Source of the DNA: JBAZLV01 sp964586075
Lineage (GTDB): Bacteria; Nitrospirota; UBA9217
Length of the DNA stretch: 64,000 bases
Direction of reading: 5' to 3'
NCBI GenBank assembly: GCA_964586075.1
Contig: CAZPGZ010000002.1
Coordinates: 1-64,000 of the forward strand
Numbering within the stretch: position 1 is the stretch's first letter; each line of letters begins with the position of its first letter. Of this stretch, positions 1-8,233 are shown in pieces. Under the pieces are notes generated by a model. It searched no databases. It was not told the origin of the DNA and saw only the letters and a list, made by a program, of their open reading frames with translations. Both the position numbers and the translations under genes were made by a program.

Positions 1-139
1 AGGGGGAGTAATGTACTCAAAAGTACTATAGTTTAACGAAAATGTCCAGACCTGAAATAATCGATATATTCATATTATACGGAGTCAATGCCGGGAGAGT
101 CTCTTTCGGAGAGTCCGCCAGTTTCCAGGAAGTCATCTA

Positions 140-1069
140 TTAATTCCACAGCTTCAGCGCCCGGGCAACGGGAAGCATTTTTCGGGCGCCATACACGACG
201 GCCCCGAGGGGATCAGCCGCAGGTGCAACGTCGATGAGGGTTGTTGCCGCGACCCGGTCGCGCATGCCCCGGAGAAGCGAGCCGCCTCCGGTCAGAAGCA
301 GCCCGGTGTCGATTATCTGGCTTCCGCATTCGTGCTTGATGTCGTGCAGCAAAGTAACGACACCGTCCAGCATTGCTGTCAGCACCGGCTGCATGGATCT
401 GCGAATCGGATTCATCGGAACGCGCAGGATGGTCTGCGTGTCGTTCTTGCCGCTGAATCCCGCAATCGATATGATTTCCTTTTCTCCCGGTGCCTGTACG
501 ACGCCGACACGCCGCAGTATCCTTTCGGCCTCCTGAGTCGTGACGCAGAGGCCCCATTCAGTCAGGATGGTTCCTGCTATGGCTTCGCGCAGGTCGCTGC
601 ATCCGAGCCGCACCGCCCGCGTTGCGATTATTTTTCCCTCCCTGATGATCGCGCAGTCGGTAACGCCCTCGCCGATATCAAGAATCATGTGAGCATAGGG
701 AGACGATATATCAGCACCGGCCCCGACCGCTGCTGCAAACGGTTCGAGAACGACGAAAACAGCCGCCGCGCCCGCCTTCCTGACGCAATCTACCACCGCT
801 TCCCGCTCCTGGCTGCTTACATCCGTCGGAACACAGGCAATGGCGCACGGCCGCAGTATGCCCAGCCTGTTCGCAGCCTTGAGGAGCGGTTGCAGCACCG
901 CCACGGCAGCGCCCTGATCCACGACAACACCGTAGCGCAGCGCTGACCGCTCTCCCGCCAGGGAAGGCAATTCAATCGCTGGCTGCGTTCCCCAGGCGAC
1001 ACGGGTATGCGCGGTGCCAAGGTCCACTGCTACCGTTGGATTATAGAACGAACGGGAAAATATCGCCAT
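140..1069 (-). CDS. MreB/FtsA-family actin-like ATPase
   Basis: This 309-residue protein has the actin/Hsp70 ATPase layout. The first phosphate loop is AVDLGTAHTRV near residue 15, the second is LDIGEGVTDCAII near 128, and the adenosine motif LLTGGGSLLRGM lies near 260. It is a little shorter than typical MreB (about 345), so it may be an MreB paralogue rather than the main cell-shape filament protein. An AGGAG at 1079-1083 sits 9 bases before the ATG at 1069 but only 3 bases before a GTG at 1075, so the ATG is chosen. It would act in the cytoplasm at the inner membrane. No mreC or mreD is adjacent. Confidence 0.75.
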   Translation of the reverse strand: MAIFSRSFYNPTVAVDLGTAHTRVAWGTQPAIELPSLAGERSALRYGVVVDQGAAVAVLQPLLKAANRLGILRPCAIACVPTDVSSQEREAVVDCVRKAGAAAVFVVLEPFAAAVGAGADISSPYAHMILDIGEGVTDCAIIREGKIIATRAVRLGCSDLREAIAGTILTEWGLCVTTQEAERILRRVGVVQAPGEKEIISIAGFSGKNDTQTILRVPMNPIRRSMQPVLTAMLDGVVTLLHDIKHECGSQIIDTGLLLTGGGSLLRGMRDRVAATTLIDVAPAADPLGAVVYGARKMLPVARALKLWN

Positions 1070-1129
1070 GTTCACGTTCTCCTGTCGGGAAATTTGTCGA
1101 AAATCCTGAAAAAAGCGCGGGCAAAAACA

Positions 1130-1546
1130 TCAAAGATGATAATCTCCCGCAGCTTCCGGCTGGTACAGAATTTTTTCTATTTTTATGTGTTTCAGTCCGC
1201 CGGGAACCGCCCATTCGATGACGTCCCCTTCTGCATATCCGATAATGGCCGTCCCGATGGGAGTCATGATCGAAAGTGTTCCGTCCGCGGAATGCGCGTC
1301 CCGGGGATAGGCAAGCGTTCGTTCCATGGTTTTTCCGCTTTGGATGTCGCGCAGCCGCACTTTTGAGTTCATGGTCACGATGTTCGGCGGCACGTCTTTT
1401 GAAGCCACCACGTCCGCGCGCGACAGTTCATCTTCCAAATCTGTCAAATGGTCCTTGTCCCGAAGGTTTGAACCTTTTTGCGAATCAATGAGTGCCGTCA
1501 GTCTTGAAAGATCAAGCTCCGTGATGGTAATAGTGTGTTCGCCCAT
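1130..1546 (-). CDS. Rnk/GreA C-terminal-domain transcription factor
   Basis: The 138-residue protein has a short helical N-terminus and a GreA/GreB-type C-terminal FKBP-like domain; the stretch with IMTPIGTAIIGYAEGDVIEW near residues 95-115 is typical of Rnk and GreA. Such proteins bind RNA polymerase through the secondary channel. The N-terminal coiled coil is much shorter than in GreA, which favours an Rnk-like regulator over a cleavage factor. GGAGGA at 1554-1559 fixes the ATG at 1546; a further upstream in-frame ATG would include the ribosome-binding site. It lies downstream of and parallel to the following minus-strand genes but is probably a separate transcript. Confidence 0.75.
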   Translation of the reverse strand: MGEHTITITELDLSRLTALIDSQKGSNLRDKDHLTDLEDELSRADVVASKDVPPNIVTMNSKVRLRDIQSGKTMERTLAYPRDAHSADGTLSIMTPIGTAIIGYAEGDVIEWAVPGGLKHIKIEKILYQPEAAGDYHL

Positions 1547-1599
1547 GTCAAATCCTCCTTTTTTTCTGAGATCCAATTTGATCGGTTGTCCGCGGGGGA

Positions 1600-1636
1600 C
1601 CGGAAAAACCTAAAGGCCGCCATGGATCAGCGGCCT
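1600..1636 (-). terminator. Possible intrinsic terminator
   Basis: AGGCCGC at 1614-1620 pairs with GCGGCCT at 1630-1636 around a 9-base loop. On the minus strand the hairpin is followed by a T-rich run. It would end transcription coming from the radical SAM gene before the Rnk-like gene starts. Confidence 0.4.
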
Positions 1637-1892
1637 CATCATATGCGTATTAAGTTTTAGAATGCCTGATGAAAATTGCGGTTCGTTCGCGCTTCTTGAG
1701 GGGTTTATACCATGTTCATTCTGCGAAGTCAAGCCGGCTGGATCGGCAAGGATGGGCGATTTTTTACAGCACAACCATATTCAACGGCCCGGCCGGTTTT
1801 CCCTGATTTACGGATAACGATCTTTGGCTTGATCAGAGGAGCAACCACCCGGCATGACGCGGGCTGACTTCGTGAGGCTTGTTAATGCTGTA

Positions 1893-2162
1893 TTATTTCG
1901 TTACGACGATTTCCCTGGCAAAGGCCGACCTCGACGAAATTCTCGCCAGATCAACCCTGCTGCCGTTAATCCAGACACAGGGGATGGCTATTAAAGCCAC
2001 ATCAGGGTCGCTTGAATCTGGGGTATTTTTGTTGCAAAGAGGCTGGGTGCAGTTGTGCTGCTGCTTCTCCTGTTCCTGGTTGGCTAGCGGGAATTGATCG
2101 TAACGTATGCGGGAACTTACAAGGAATAGATTCGCGGCAGAATCGTTGACTAAGACGCGCAT
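1893..2162 (-). CDS. Doubtful small ORF coupled to radical SAM gene
   Basis: An 89-codon frame starts at an ATG that shares one base with the stop codon of the radical SAM gene (TGATG), an arrangement that permits translational coupling. The predicted protein has no motif I recognise, no clear hydrophobic segment and an uneven composition. It could equally be a chance frame. The rest of 1637-2161 holds nothing I can identify. Confidence 0.2.
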   Translation of the reverse strand: MRVLVNDSAANLFLVSSRIRYDQFPLANQEQEKQQHNCTQPLCNKNTPDSSDPDVALIAIPCVWINGSRVDLARISSRSAFAREIVVTK

Positions 2163-3679
2163 CACACCGAGCGGGCGAGGCCGGCATCAAGCATCTTGGC
2201 CGGCAATACCGGTTTTCGCGTTATATTCTGCCAGCGAAAAGGACTGGAGAGCAACTTGATCAAAGCAGACAATTTCATGTGCCGTCCGAATGTTTTTAAG
2301 AGCTGGTAGGTTTGAATCGGACGTCCGAATATCCGGCAGGCAAACAGCAGCGCGTATCCCAGCATCCGGAGACGGTTTACACTGCCCGCCGGAAGCGTCG
2401 TGGGATCGATATCGCAGCACTTGAACGACTTATACCAGTCTTTCTGATCTTCGATGATTGCTCGGTCAACGTACTCTTTCCACAACGGAGTGCCCCGGTA
2501 GACACTGAGTCGGTTGAAACCAAAGGTGTCCAAATGCAGGCGGGCCGCAAACTGGAAGGTTTTGATAATGTCGTCTGCGGTTTCGTCAGGTGAACCGACG
2601 ACGAAGAAGCCGTGTACCCGTGAAATACCCTGTTTTTTCGCTTCCCCCACGGCATATTCAATCTGTTCGAGGGTCTGGCTCTTTCCGAGCCGATCCAGTA
2701 TTTTCTGTGTTCCGGCTTCAACCCCGAATGCCAGCATATCGCAGTTTGCTTTGCTCATGATCGGCAGCTGATCAATGGCGACTGAATCAACGCGGCCTTC
2801 GCATCCCCAGCGAAACGTGAATTTGCGTTCGATGATGCCGCCGCATATATCATTGATGCGTTTTCGATCCAGCAGAAAATGGTCATCGGTCAGATATACG
2901 GAGCGATACCCCATATCGTTCAATTGCTGCATCTCACCGAGAACATGTTCTGCGGATCGACTGCGCCATCTGCCCTGTGAGATGCTCGGGATATCGCAAT
3001 AAATGCAATGAAACGGGCAGCCTCGCGAAGTTTGCATGGTGCAAAACTTGTCCAGCGACAGGACGGCAGGGACATCGAGAGGCAGGGATTCGATATAATC
3101 GATCGGCAGGCTGGTCCGGTCAGGATAGGGAAACTGATTAAGGTCCTGGATAAGCGGCCGCTGCTCATTATGCATTATGGTTTCGCCGTTGCGCCACACC
3201 AGCCCTTTTACGGCGCCCGGGTTGCCGAGATTGCTCACATAATCGGGCAGCAACTCTTCTCCCTCGCCGACCCCCACGGAATCGATAGCGGCACAGTTCT
3301 GCAGGATGAGGCCCGCATTCATGGAGGCGAATGCGCCGCCGACGATGATCGGTATGTGGGGAGAATTTGATTTGAGTCGTGCGGCTAGCGTTTTCAGGGG
3401 TTGATATGCAGTCACCGATAAAAAAGAGAGCGCGATGACGTCAGGATTGTCCTCATTGAGCGCTTTTATGATGTGCTCTGCCCGCATCCCCGGGTGGCAG
3501 GTATCAAACATGCGCACAGTATGTCCATGATTGCGAAGAACCGGCGCCAACGTTTGGATGCCAAGCGGGGGAAATGCCATCACTTTCACCCGTCCGGGAT
3601 CGGACTGTGTTCCACTTGATTTTTCGGATAATAGCTTAAAGTAGGCTTCATCCCGGACATAGATCAAAAAGACATGCAC
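2162..3679 (-). CDS. B12-binding-domain radical SAM protein
   Basis: The 505-residue protein has an N-terminal cobalamin-binding-like Rossmann domain (about residues 1-150) followed by a radical SAM barrel. The 4Fe-4S cluster motif CPFHCIYC is at about residue 220. The B12 domain lacks an obvious DxHxxG base-on/His motif, as in many members of this class. The family covers methyltransferases and cyclases acting on lipids, tetrapyrroles and antibiotics; the substrate cannot be told here. AGGAGG lies 8 bases before the GTG at 3679, so that start is preferred to an upstream ATG that would add 45 non-conserved residues. No partner genes are adjacent. Confidence 0.8.
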   Translation of the reverse strand: MHVFLIYVRDEAYFKLLSEKSSGTQSDPGRVKVMAFPPLGIQTLAPVLRNHGHTVRMFDTCHPGMRAEHIIKALNEDNPDVIALSFLSVTAYQPLKTLAARLKSNSPHIPIIVGGAFASMNAGLILQNCAAIDSVGVGEGEELLPDYVSNLGNPGAVKGLVWRNGETIMHNEQRPLIQDLNQFPYPDRTSLPIDYIESLPLDVPAVLSLDKFCTMQTSRGCPFHCIYCDIPSISQGRWRSRSAEHVLGEMQQLNDMGYRSVYLTDDHFLLDRKRINDICGGIIERKFTFRWGCEGRVDSVAIDQLPIMSKANCDMLAFGVEAGTQKILDRLGKSQTLEQIEYAVGEAKKQGISRVHGFFVVGSPDETADDIIKTFQFAARLHLDTFGFNRLSVYRGTPLWKEYVDRAIIEDQKDWYKSFKCCDIDPTTLPAGSVNRLRMLGYALLFACRIFGRPIQTYQLLKTFGRHMKLSALIKLLSSPFRWQNITRKPVLPAKMLDAGLARSV

Positions 3680-3957
3680 TGAAATTCCTCCTCGTCGTGA
3701 CGGCAGTAAAATTAATGATGCAGGAGGAAGTGAAAGGTGGCTGACAGTGAGTCTTGCGGAGGCCTTCAGAAAGGACCAGCACTTTTCCAGAAATTCCTCA
3801 TTGAGCAACAGCAAGCGGATCTCGTGCCAGCCACTTTACTCCATGCAGAGGGAAATAGATAGGACTTTTTTTAATAAAAGATGCGAGAATTACGTTACGA
3901 AAAAGTCTTTTCCGTGACGTGACGCACAATCCAAGCGTCTTTGACGAGGCTCGTCAC

Positions 3958-4176
3958 TCAGCGTTCCTGATTCGTCCTAAAACCGGACGGACCCGAGCGC
4001 CGGGAGAGTTTTCTTCGTCGTTTCTGCGCCTCGAGACGCTTTCTCTTTTTCTTAACCGAGGGCTTTTCATAAAAGCGCCGCTTTTTCAGATCCCCCAGCA
4101 AGCCATCAAGCTGGAGTTTCTTTTTCAGCGTGCGCAAGGCTTTTTCGACATCTCCGGACTGGACCCTTATTTCCAA
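3958..4176 (-). CDS. rpsU: 30S ribosomal protein S21
   Basis: The 72-residue basic protein matches S21: the N-terminal DVEKALRTLKKKLQ helix, the central RRFYEKPSVKKKRKR block and an Arg/Lys-rich tail. S21 sits on the 30S platform and helps base-pairing with mRNA leaders. Its likely start is a TTG at 4176 that lies inside the last codons of the RRM gene, overlapping it by 10 bases; the purine-rich glycine codons of that gene supply the Shine-Dalgarno-like sequence. The overlap suggests S21 translation is coupled to the RRM protein. Confidence 0.85.
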   Translation of the reverse strand: MEIRVQSGDVEKALRTLKKKLQLDGLLGDLKKRRFYEKPSVKKKRKRLEAQKRRRKLSRRSGPSGFRTNQER

Positions 4177-4517
4177 GACCGCCCCCCTCCGCCGCCGGGC
4201 CTGCCGCCTCCGCCACCGCGTCTGCCGCGGCCGCCACCACCGCCGCCAAATCCTGATCTCCCGCGCTCCACCTTAGGCCGCGCTTCGTTCACCGTGATGG
4301 TTCTGTCCATAAATGACGTGCCGTTCATCGATGAGATCGCCTTGTCGCCGTCCTCATCCGACGCCATTTCCACGAAACCAAATCCCTTGGATCTGCCGTT
4401 TGTTTGATCGACGATCAGCGTCGCAGATACAACTTCACCGAACTTTGAAAACGCTTCCCGTAAATCCTCCTCGTGGGTATTGTACGACAAATTCCCTACG
4501 TACAGTTTTTTCGCCAT
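4167..4517 (-). CDS. Glycine-rich RRM RNA-binding protein
   Basis: The 116-residue protein has one RNA recognition motif: RNP2 KLYVGNLS at residues 4-11 and RNP1 RSKGFGFVEM at about 42-51. A Gly/Arg tail runs from about residue 88 to the end. It resembles the cyanobacterial and proteobacterial Rbp proteins, which bind single-stranded RNA and are often cold-induced. A GGGAGG precedes the ATG. It is the first gene of a two-gene unit with rpsU, which fits a role in translation or RNA folding. Confidence 0.85.
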   Translation of the reverse strand: MAKKLYVGNLSYNTHEEDLREAFSKFGEVVSATLIVDQTNGRSKGFGFVEMASDEDGDKAISSMNGTSFMDRTITVNEARPKVERGRSGFGGGGGGRGRRGGGGGRPGGGGGRSWK

Positions 4518-4909
4518 AATGCCTCCCTCTCTTATTTATTGTTCGTGCGGGCGGTCGCTGCCGCACCGTACGGTTGCGTACAATGAGTGCACGTGTATTC
4601 CGCAGGTGAAACTATTGAGCCATATCGCTATGGACCGAAGGTGCTAACTCTTTTTGCCGGTGAAAAGAAAGAGCTGAGAAATCTTGTGGTCTATGCTGGA
4701 CGTGAACGGCATCTTGAACAGAAAACAGAGCGTCGTGCCCGTGGATGGTATGAGACATTATACTGTGTTTGCTTTAAAATGCAAGCTTTTACTCCGGACG
4801 CCAAAGCGGCACGGTAATCCGGCATCGCCTTTGAAATACGCTGTATTAAAGCCGAATGTATGGTATATTTTCCTATGACGGGCAGCCCATTCCGCAGAAG
4901 GTGATATGC
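4518..4909. other. Intergenic region, no gene seen
   Basis: This stretch separates the divergent RRM/rpsU unit and the TupA-like gene. It should contain promoters for both. Short open frames on the plus strand here have no ribosome-binding site or recognisable protein features. Confidence 0.5.
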
Positions 4910-5692
4910 ATGATGAAAACAACCGGGGGGAAACTAGTTATTGCCTCTACGACAAGCACCATGAACTCGGGTCTTTTCAAGATTCTTATTCCCGCCTATG
5001 AAAAAACGACCCGCTACGGAGTATCTGTCGAGATTATCGCAGTAGGCACGGGCCAGGCCATGCGAATTGCCAGGCAAGGCAGGGCCGACCTCCTGTTTGT
5101 CCATGATCCGCTCCGGGAAGAACAGTTTGTTGCGGACGGCTTTGGTGTAAACCGGCGGCGGGTCATGCACAATGACTTTGTCGTTCTTGGTCCGAAGAAA
5201 GATCCTGCCCGGATTAAAACCCAGACATGCGCGGTCAAAGCGTTCGGATTGATCGCTGATAAGAATGCCGCCTTCGTATCCCGCAGTGACGACTCGGGCA
5301 CGCATGCAAAAGAGCTGTTTCTCTGGAAAGAGGCGGGCATCAACCCGAAAGGAAACGACTGGTACATTGAAGCGCATGCTTCGATGGGGGATTCGCTGCT
5401 TCTGGCAGATGGCACGGGAGCCTATATCCTGTCGGACCGCGCTACGTTTCAAAACTGCGAATCCCGAATCGGGCTGAAAGTTCTCGTGGAAGGTGATGGA
5501 CTGCTTATCAACCTGTACAGCGTCATCGCGGTGAATCCGGCCCGGTTCCCCAGCGTTAGATACTGTGAAGCCATGGAATTCATCGCCTTTGTTACTTCAC
5601 CGGAAGGTCAGGCGATTATCGCCAGCTATAAAAAATACGGAGTAACTCTGTTTGTACCGGATGCGGTGCCGCAGAGTTTGCCAATGTGCTGA
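4910..5692 (+). CDS. TupA-like (tungstate-type) binding protein without signal peptide
   Basis: The 260-residue protein is a type-2 periplasmic-binding-protein fold close to TupA. Family landmarks are ASTTSTMNSGLFKILIPAYE near residue 11, VGTGQAMRIA near 50, LLFVHDP near 64, the NDFVVLGP block near 100 and FVSRSDDSGTH near 135. TupA normally has a Sec signal or lipobox, but here the mature-type sequence starts directly after MMKTTGG and no hydrophobic leader is readable upstream. AAGGTG precedes the start codons at 4910 and 4913. No tupB or tupC is adjacent. It may be a cytosolic sensor of oxyanions, or a gene that has lost its export signal. Confidence 0.75.
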   Translation: MMKTTGGKLVIASTTSTMNSGLFKILIPAYEKTTRYGVSVEIIAVGTGQAMRIARQGRADLLFVHDPLREEQFVADGFGVNRRRVMHNDFVVLGPKKDPARIKTQTCAVKAFGLIADKNAAFVSRSDDSGTHAKELFLWKEAGINPKGNDWYIEAHASMGDSLLLADGTGAYILSDRATFQNCESRIGLKVLVEGDGLLINLYSVIAVNPARFPSVRYCEAMEFIAFVTSPEGQAIIASYKKYGVTLFVPDAVPQSLPMC

Positions 5693-5754
5693 ACGCCCGG
5701 TAGATCCTCGCGCTCCATCTGAAACAGTTGTCAGGCCGCCGGCAGCGCACAAGC

Positions 5755-6432
5755 TTATTGTTTCGCGCGACGCTCCATTTCCATTATTTCGGCAATCTGA
5801 TGTATACGGTTTTCCAATTTCTTCTTGCGTAATGCAGCGATGAGATGTTTTATCCCTTCCGTGTATGCAGCGTGGCCTAAAACCTTACATTCAATTGTGA
5901 TTGCACAGCCTTCTTCTTCAATGATAATTTTGTGGTATGCATGCGCATGTAAATATTCCTCTGGAATCCCGATTTGTCTTTGATCATCGGCGTTTCGTAT
6001 TGATTCTATTTGCTCCGGCGGAAAACTGAAGGAATCGGCCATAGCAAGCGCAGTACCTGCTGCCGTCTTCTTGCCTGCCTGATGAGATTCGACAATTCTT
6101 ATTTTGTAATTCTGAAAGTCATTGCCGTATTCCCGTAAAATGTTTAACATCATTACAATTGGAATGGCTGTATTCGGGCAATTGATTACCGGGCATTTTA
6201 TTTCCATAGTGGGCCAGAGCGTTCCCGTGGACAATTCGATTAAAATCGAATTCGTCTCATTACAATAGTGCAAGCACTCCTGTAACTGCCTGCCGCTGCC
6301 GGCGTGAATCAGGTACACTTCGGCTTTTTCCGTTTTTCTCAAATCATCCCAACGCGTAATTTTGCACTGTTTGCTCAGGCCGTTCACGAGTGCATTTGCC
6401 AATTTTCCGTTGCCCGCTATGCAAATATTCAT
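5755..6432 (-). CDS. Dihydrodipicolinate-reductase-like protein
   Basis: The 225-residue protein starts with a Rossmann nucleotide-binding loop (ICIAGNGKLANAL) and has in its second half the segment ESHQAGKKTAAGTAL. That corresponds to the DapB motif in which His and Lys are catalytic: the first His and the Lys are kept, the second His is Gln and the usual DAPSG is TAAG. It is shorter than normal DapB (about 270). It probably is a DapB-fold NAD(P)H reductase with another substrate. AAAGGA lies before the second of two in-frame ATGs, at 6432. Base composition is AT-richer than the housekeeping neighbours, suggesting recent acquisition. Confidence 0.6.
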   Translation of the reverse strand: MNICIAGNGKLANALVNGLSKQCKITRWDDLRKTEKAEVYLIHAGSGRQLQECLHYCNETNSILIELSTGTLWPTMEIKCPVINCPNTAIPIVMMLNILREYGNDFQNYKIRIVESHQAGKKTAAGTALAMADSFSFPPEQIESIRNADDQRQIGIPEEYLHAHAYHKIIIEEEGCAITIECKVLGHAAYTEGIKHLIAALRKKKLENRIHQIAEIMEMERRAKQ

Positions 6433-7010
6433 ATTCATTCCTTTTGCGCGGCCCTTTGAGGTAAGAGACGCTGTTTAAAAACCATTGTTCAAAAATATAA
6501 CATACTATATGTGCAACAACAAGGTTTATGAATCATCCAGGCAGGAAACCATTCGGAATGAAGTTTGAAAAAACTCGAAGCAAGGTGTCTCGAAATGCGG
6601 AATGCAACAAAATATTGTTTTTCTTGTGGACGACAGCGGGAATTTGATTATGAAGAATCTGTCAGGGAATGTACATATTCTATGAATGGAAGGATGACTT
6701 GTCAGAGTTACGCACGGCTACTACCGAGTTTATCTGATGGTTCTTGTGACTATTCCCATGACTTTGCCGCGAGTGGAGGCACAAGATTGCCGAAAAACAG
6801 CCTTTTCGCATCGTATTTTACCACTCTCGATTGGAAAATGGAGCCATAAGATTGCCGAAAGTGCAATAATAACATTTTATCGTTGGTTAAAAATTCTTCA
6901 AACTTGCTGAGAAATTTAGCATAAATCCACGTTGTAGCTTTGATAAAAATGCCAGTTTCCGGCTTCCGAATGAAATATTTTTTTAGCAGCGCGTTTCATT
7001 TTCATTCACG
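6433..7010. other. Non-coding island edge with repeat remnants
   Basis: No convincing gene lies here. A 94-codon plus-strand frame at 6565-6849 lacks a ribosome-binding site and runs through two copies of a short repeat (6773-6795 and 6839-6866), so I regard it as chance. The region marks the left edge of the AT-rich island. Confidence 0.5.
6773..6866 (+). repeat. Pair of short direct repeats (island left copy)
   Basis: GTGGAGGCACAAGATTGCC at 6773 and TGGAGCCATAAGATTGCC at 6839 are variants of one unit, each followed by GAAA. The second continues with GTGCAA. The same unit occurs twice, about 80 bases apart, at 15230 and 15312. The pairs look like degenerate ends of an insertion element, possibly IS21-like, and bracket the 8.4-kb island. 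Confidence 0.55.
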
Positions 7011-7184
7011 CTACTTTTCTTTTCTTACGCCTTTAAACGGTTTATGATCTGATTTCTGATCTATAAATTTCCAAGTGTCAGAATCTCTTTTCACAAACCT
7101 ATCCGTATGGGGGTTATAGGTCTGCGAGCGATCCTTCACGGCACCATGTCGGTGATCATCGCCATAAGGTGGGTTTTTAGCCAT
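7011..7184 (-). CDS. Small conserved-type hypothetical protein, 57 aa
   Basis: A 57-codon frame opens with an ATG at 7184 that has a strong AGGAGGA (7191-7197) six bases upstream. The protein begins MAKNPPYGDDHRHGAVKDRS and ends with FKGVRKEK; it is hydrophilic and has no membrane segment. I have the impression of a family of such small proteins in accessory DNA but cannot name a function. It starts 23 bases after the antitoxin gene, so it is probably the third gene of the toxin-antitoxin operon. Confidence 0.7.
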   Translation of the reverse strand: MAKNPPYGDDHRHGAVKDRSQTYNPHTDRFVKRDSDTWKFIDQKSDHKPFKGVRKEK

Positions 7185-7207
7185 TTCTGTTCCTCCTTGT
7201 AAAGCCC

Positions 7208-8215
7208 TTATATACTAAGATCCTCAGCATAACGATATGGAATAATCTCACCGCTTGATGTTTCCGAATATGCTTTTTCCCTGTGAGAGTATTGGCTTAT
7301 AGCCTTAGAGGTCATATTTTGAAAATGCTCTTTAACAAAGAGAAGAGTCTTTAATTCAGCATCAGAAAACAAAGAGAGTTCCGGCTTCCTTTCAGATACA
7401 AGTTTCTCTCCGCAATGGTCCGTGAAGCAAACCTCTTCTATCCTAATTGCACGATCATTAACTAGTGATGCAAAGTAGTACTCATAATTATCCGGTACCG
7501 GTCCAAGTGGTAAATGCACATAACGCAAACCAGTTATCGAAACGCTAGTGTTCTTATAATTCTTGAAGTCCGCGTAAAAGAGGAATTTGTTGAGTCTTGT
7601 CTTAAAAGTCCCATCGTTGCAGAAGAAGATAATTGCATTGAACAGTTTGGAGAGATCAAGCTTCTTAAAGCCGCTCAATTCATCAGGCGGATAGTCTCCA
7701 AACCGATCAAGGTAAATTTTTTCAAAAGAGTAGCTTTCTGCATCGATGATCTTAAGATCTTTGAGGACCCGTTCGCGTTTTTCGTCGGAGTTTATTGCAT
7801 TCGGATTTTGCTGAATCAGCTTTAAGAGATTATGTGGTTCTGTGGAGAGCCTCAGGGCTTTTTCATGGGCATCAGACTGGAGTGCGCCGTTTTCGTAGCG
7901 ACTCAGCGTGACTAAACCCCATCCCAGGAGTTTGCACATCTCTTGCTGAGTGAGGCCGTACCTTTCCCGATGCTCACGAACCTCTTCTGGTTGAAGCATG
8001 CTATGACGTTGTCTATATTCCCGATATGCTTGATTAAGCGGGTCGGCAGTTGATTTCGGAGTCCTAAATTCATTACCACATTCCATACATTTAAGGTATT
8101 CGACTTCTAACTCTATCTCTTCTCCACGAATATTAATCTTTTCTCTTGTTTTTATATATTCAGTATTTGTCTCTTTTTCGCAGTTTAAACATATATTTCT
8201 CATAATATTCGACAT
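7208..8215 (-). CDS. Antitoxin: zinc finger - HTH - Panacea (DUF4065) fusion
   Basis: The 335-residue protein has three parts. Residues 1-55 form an MqsA/YgiT-type zinc finger with CLNC and CMEC pairs. Residues about 75-120 form an XRE-type helix-turn-helix containing LTQQEMCKLLGWGLVTLSRY. From about residue 180 there is a DUF4065/SocA (Panacea) domain with RLNKFLFYADFKNYK and LPLGPVP. Such proteins neutralise a partner toxin and repress their own promoter. AAAGG at 8224-8228 fits the ATG at 8215. It follows the toxin gene by 18 bases. The toxin-first order matches mqsRA-like operons. Confidence 0.75.
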   Translation of the reverse strand: MSNIMRNICLNCEKETNTEYIKTREKINIRGEEIELEVEYLKCMECGNEFRTPKSTADPLNQAYREYRQRHSMLQPEEVREHRERYGLTQQEMCKLLGWGLVTLSRYENGALQSDAHEKALRLSTEPHNLLKLIQQNPNAINSDEKRERVLKDLKIIDAESYSFEKIYLDRFGDYPPDELSGFKKLDLSKLFNAIIFFCNDGTFKTRLNKFLFYADFKNYKNTSVSITGLRYVHLPLGPVPDNYEYYFASLVNDRAIRIEEVCFTDHCGEKLVSERKPELSLFSDAELKTLLFVKEHFQNMTSKAISQYSHREKAYSETSSGEIIPYRYAEDLSI

Positions 8216-8233
8216 GGTTTTCACCTTTTCGTC

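Noticed and set aside
4587..4878. Plus-strand short frames between the RRM gene and the TupA-like gene
   Set aside because: Composition is unlike protein and no Shine-Dalgarno is present. They also do not encode a signal peptide for the TupA-like gene.
6565..6849. 94-codon plus-strand frame at the island edge
   Set aside because: It crosses a repeat, lacks a ribosome-binding site and shows no family features.
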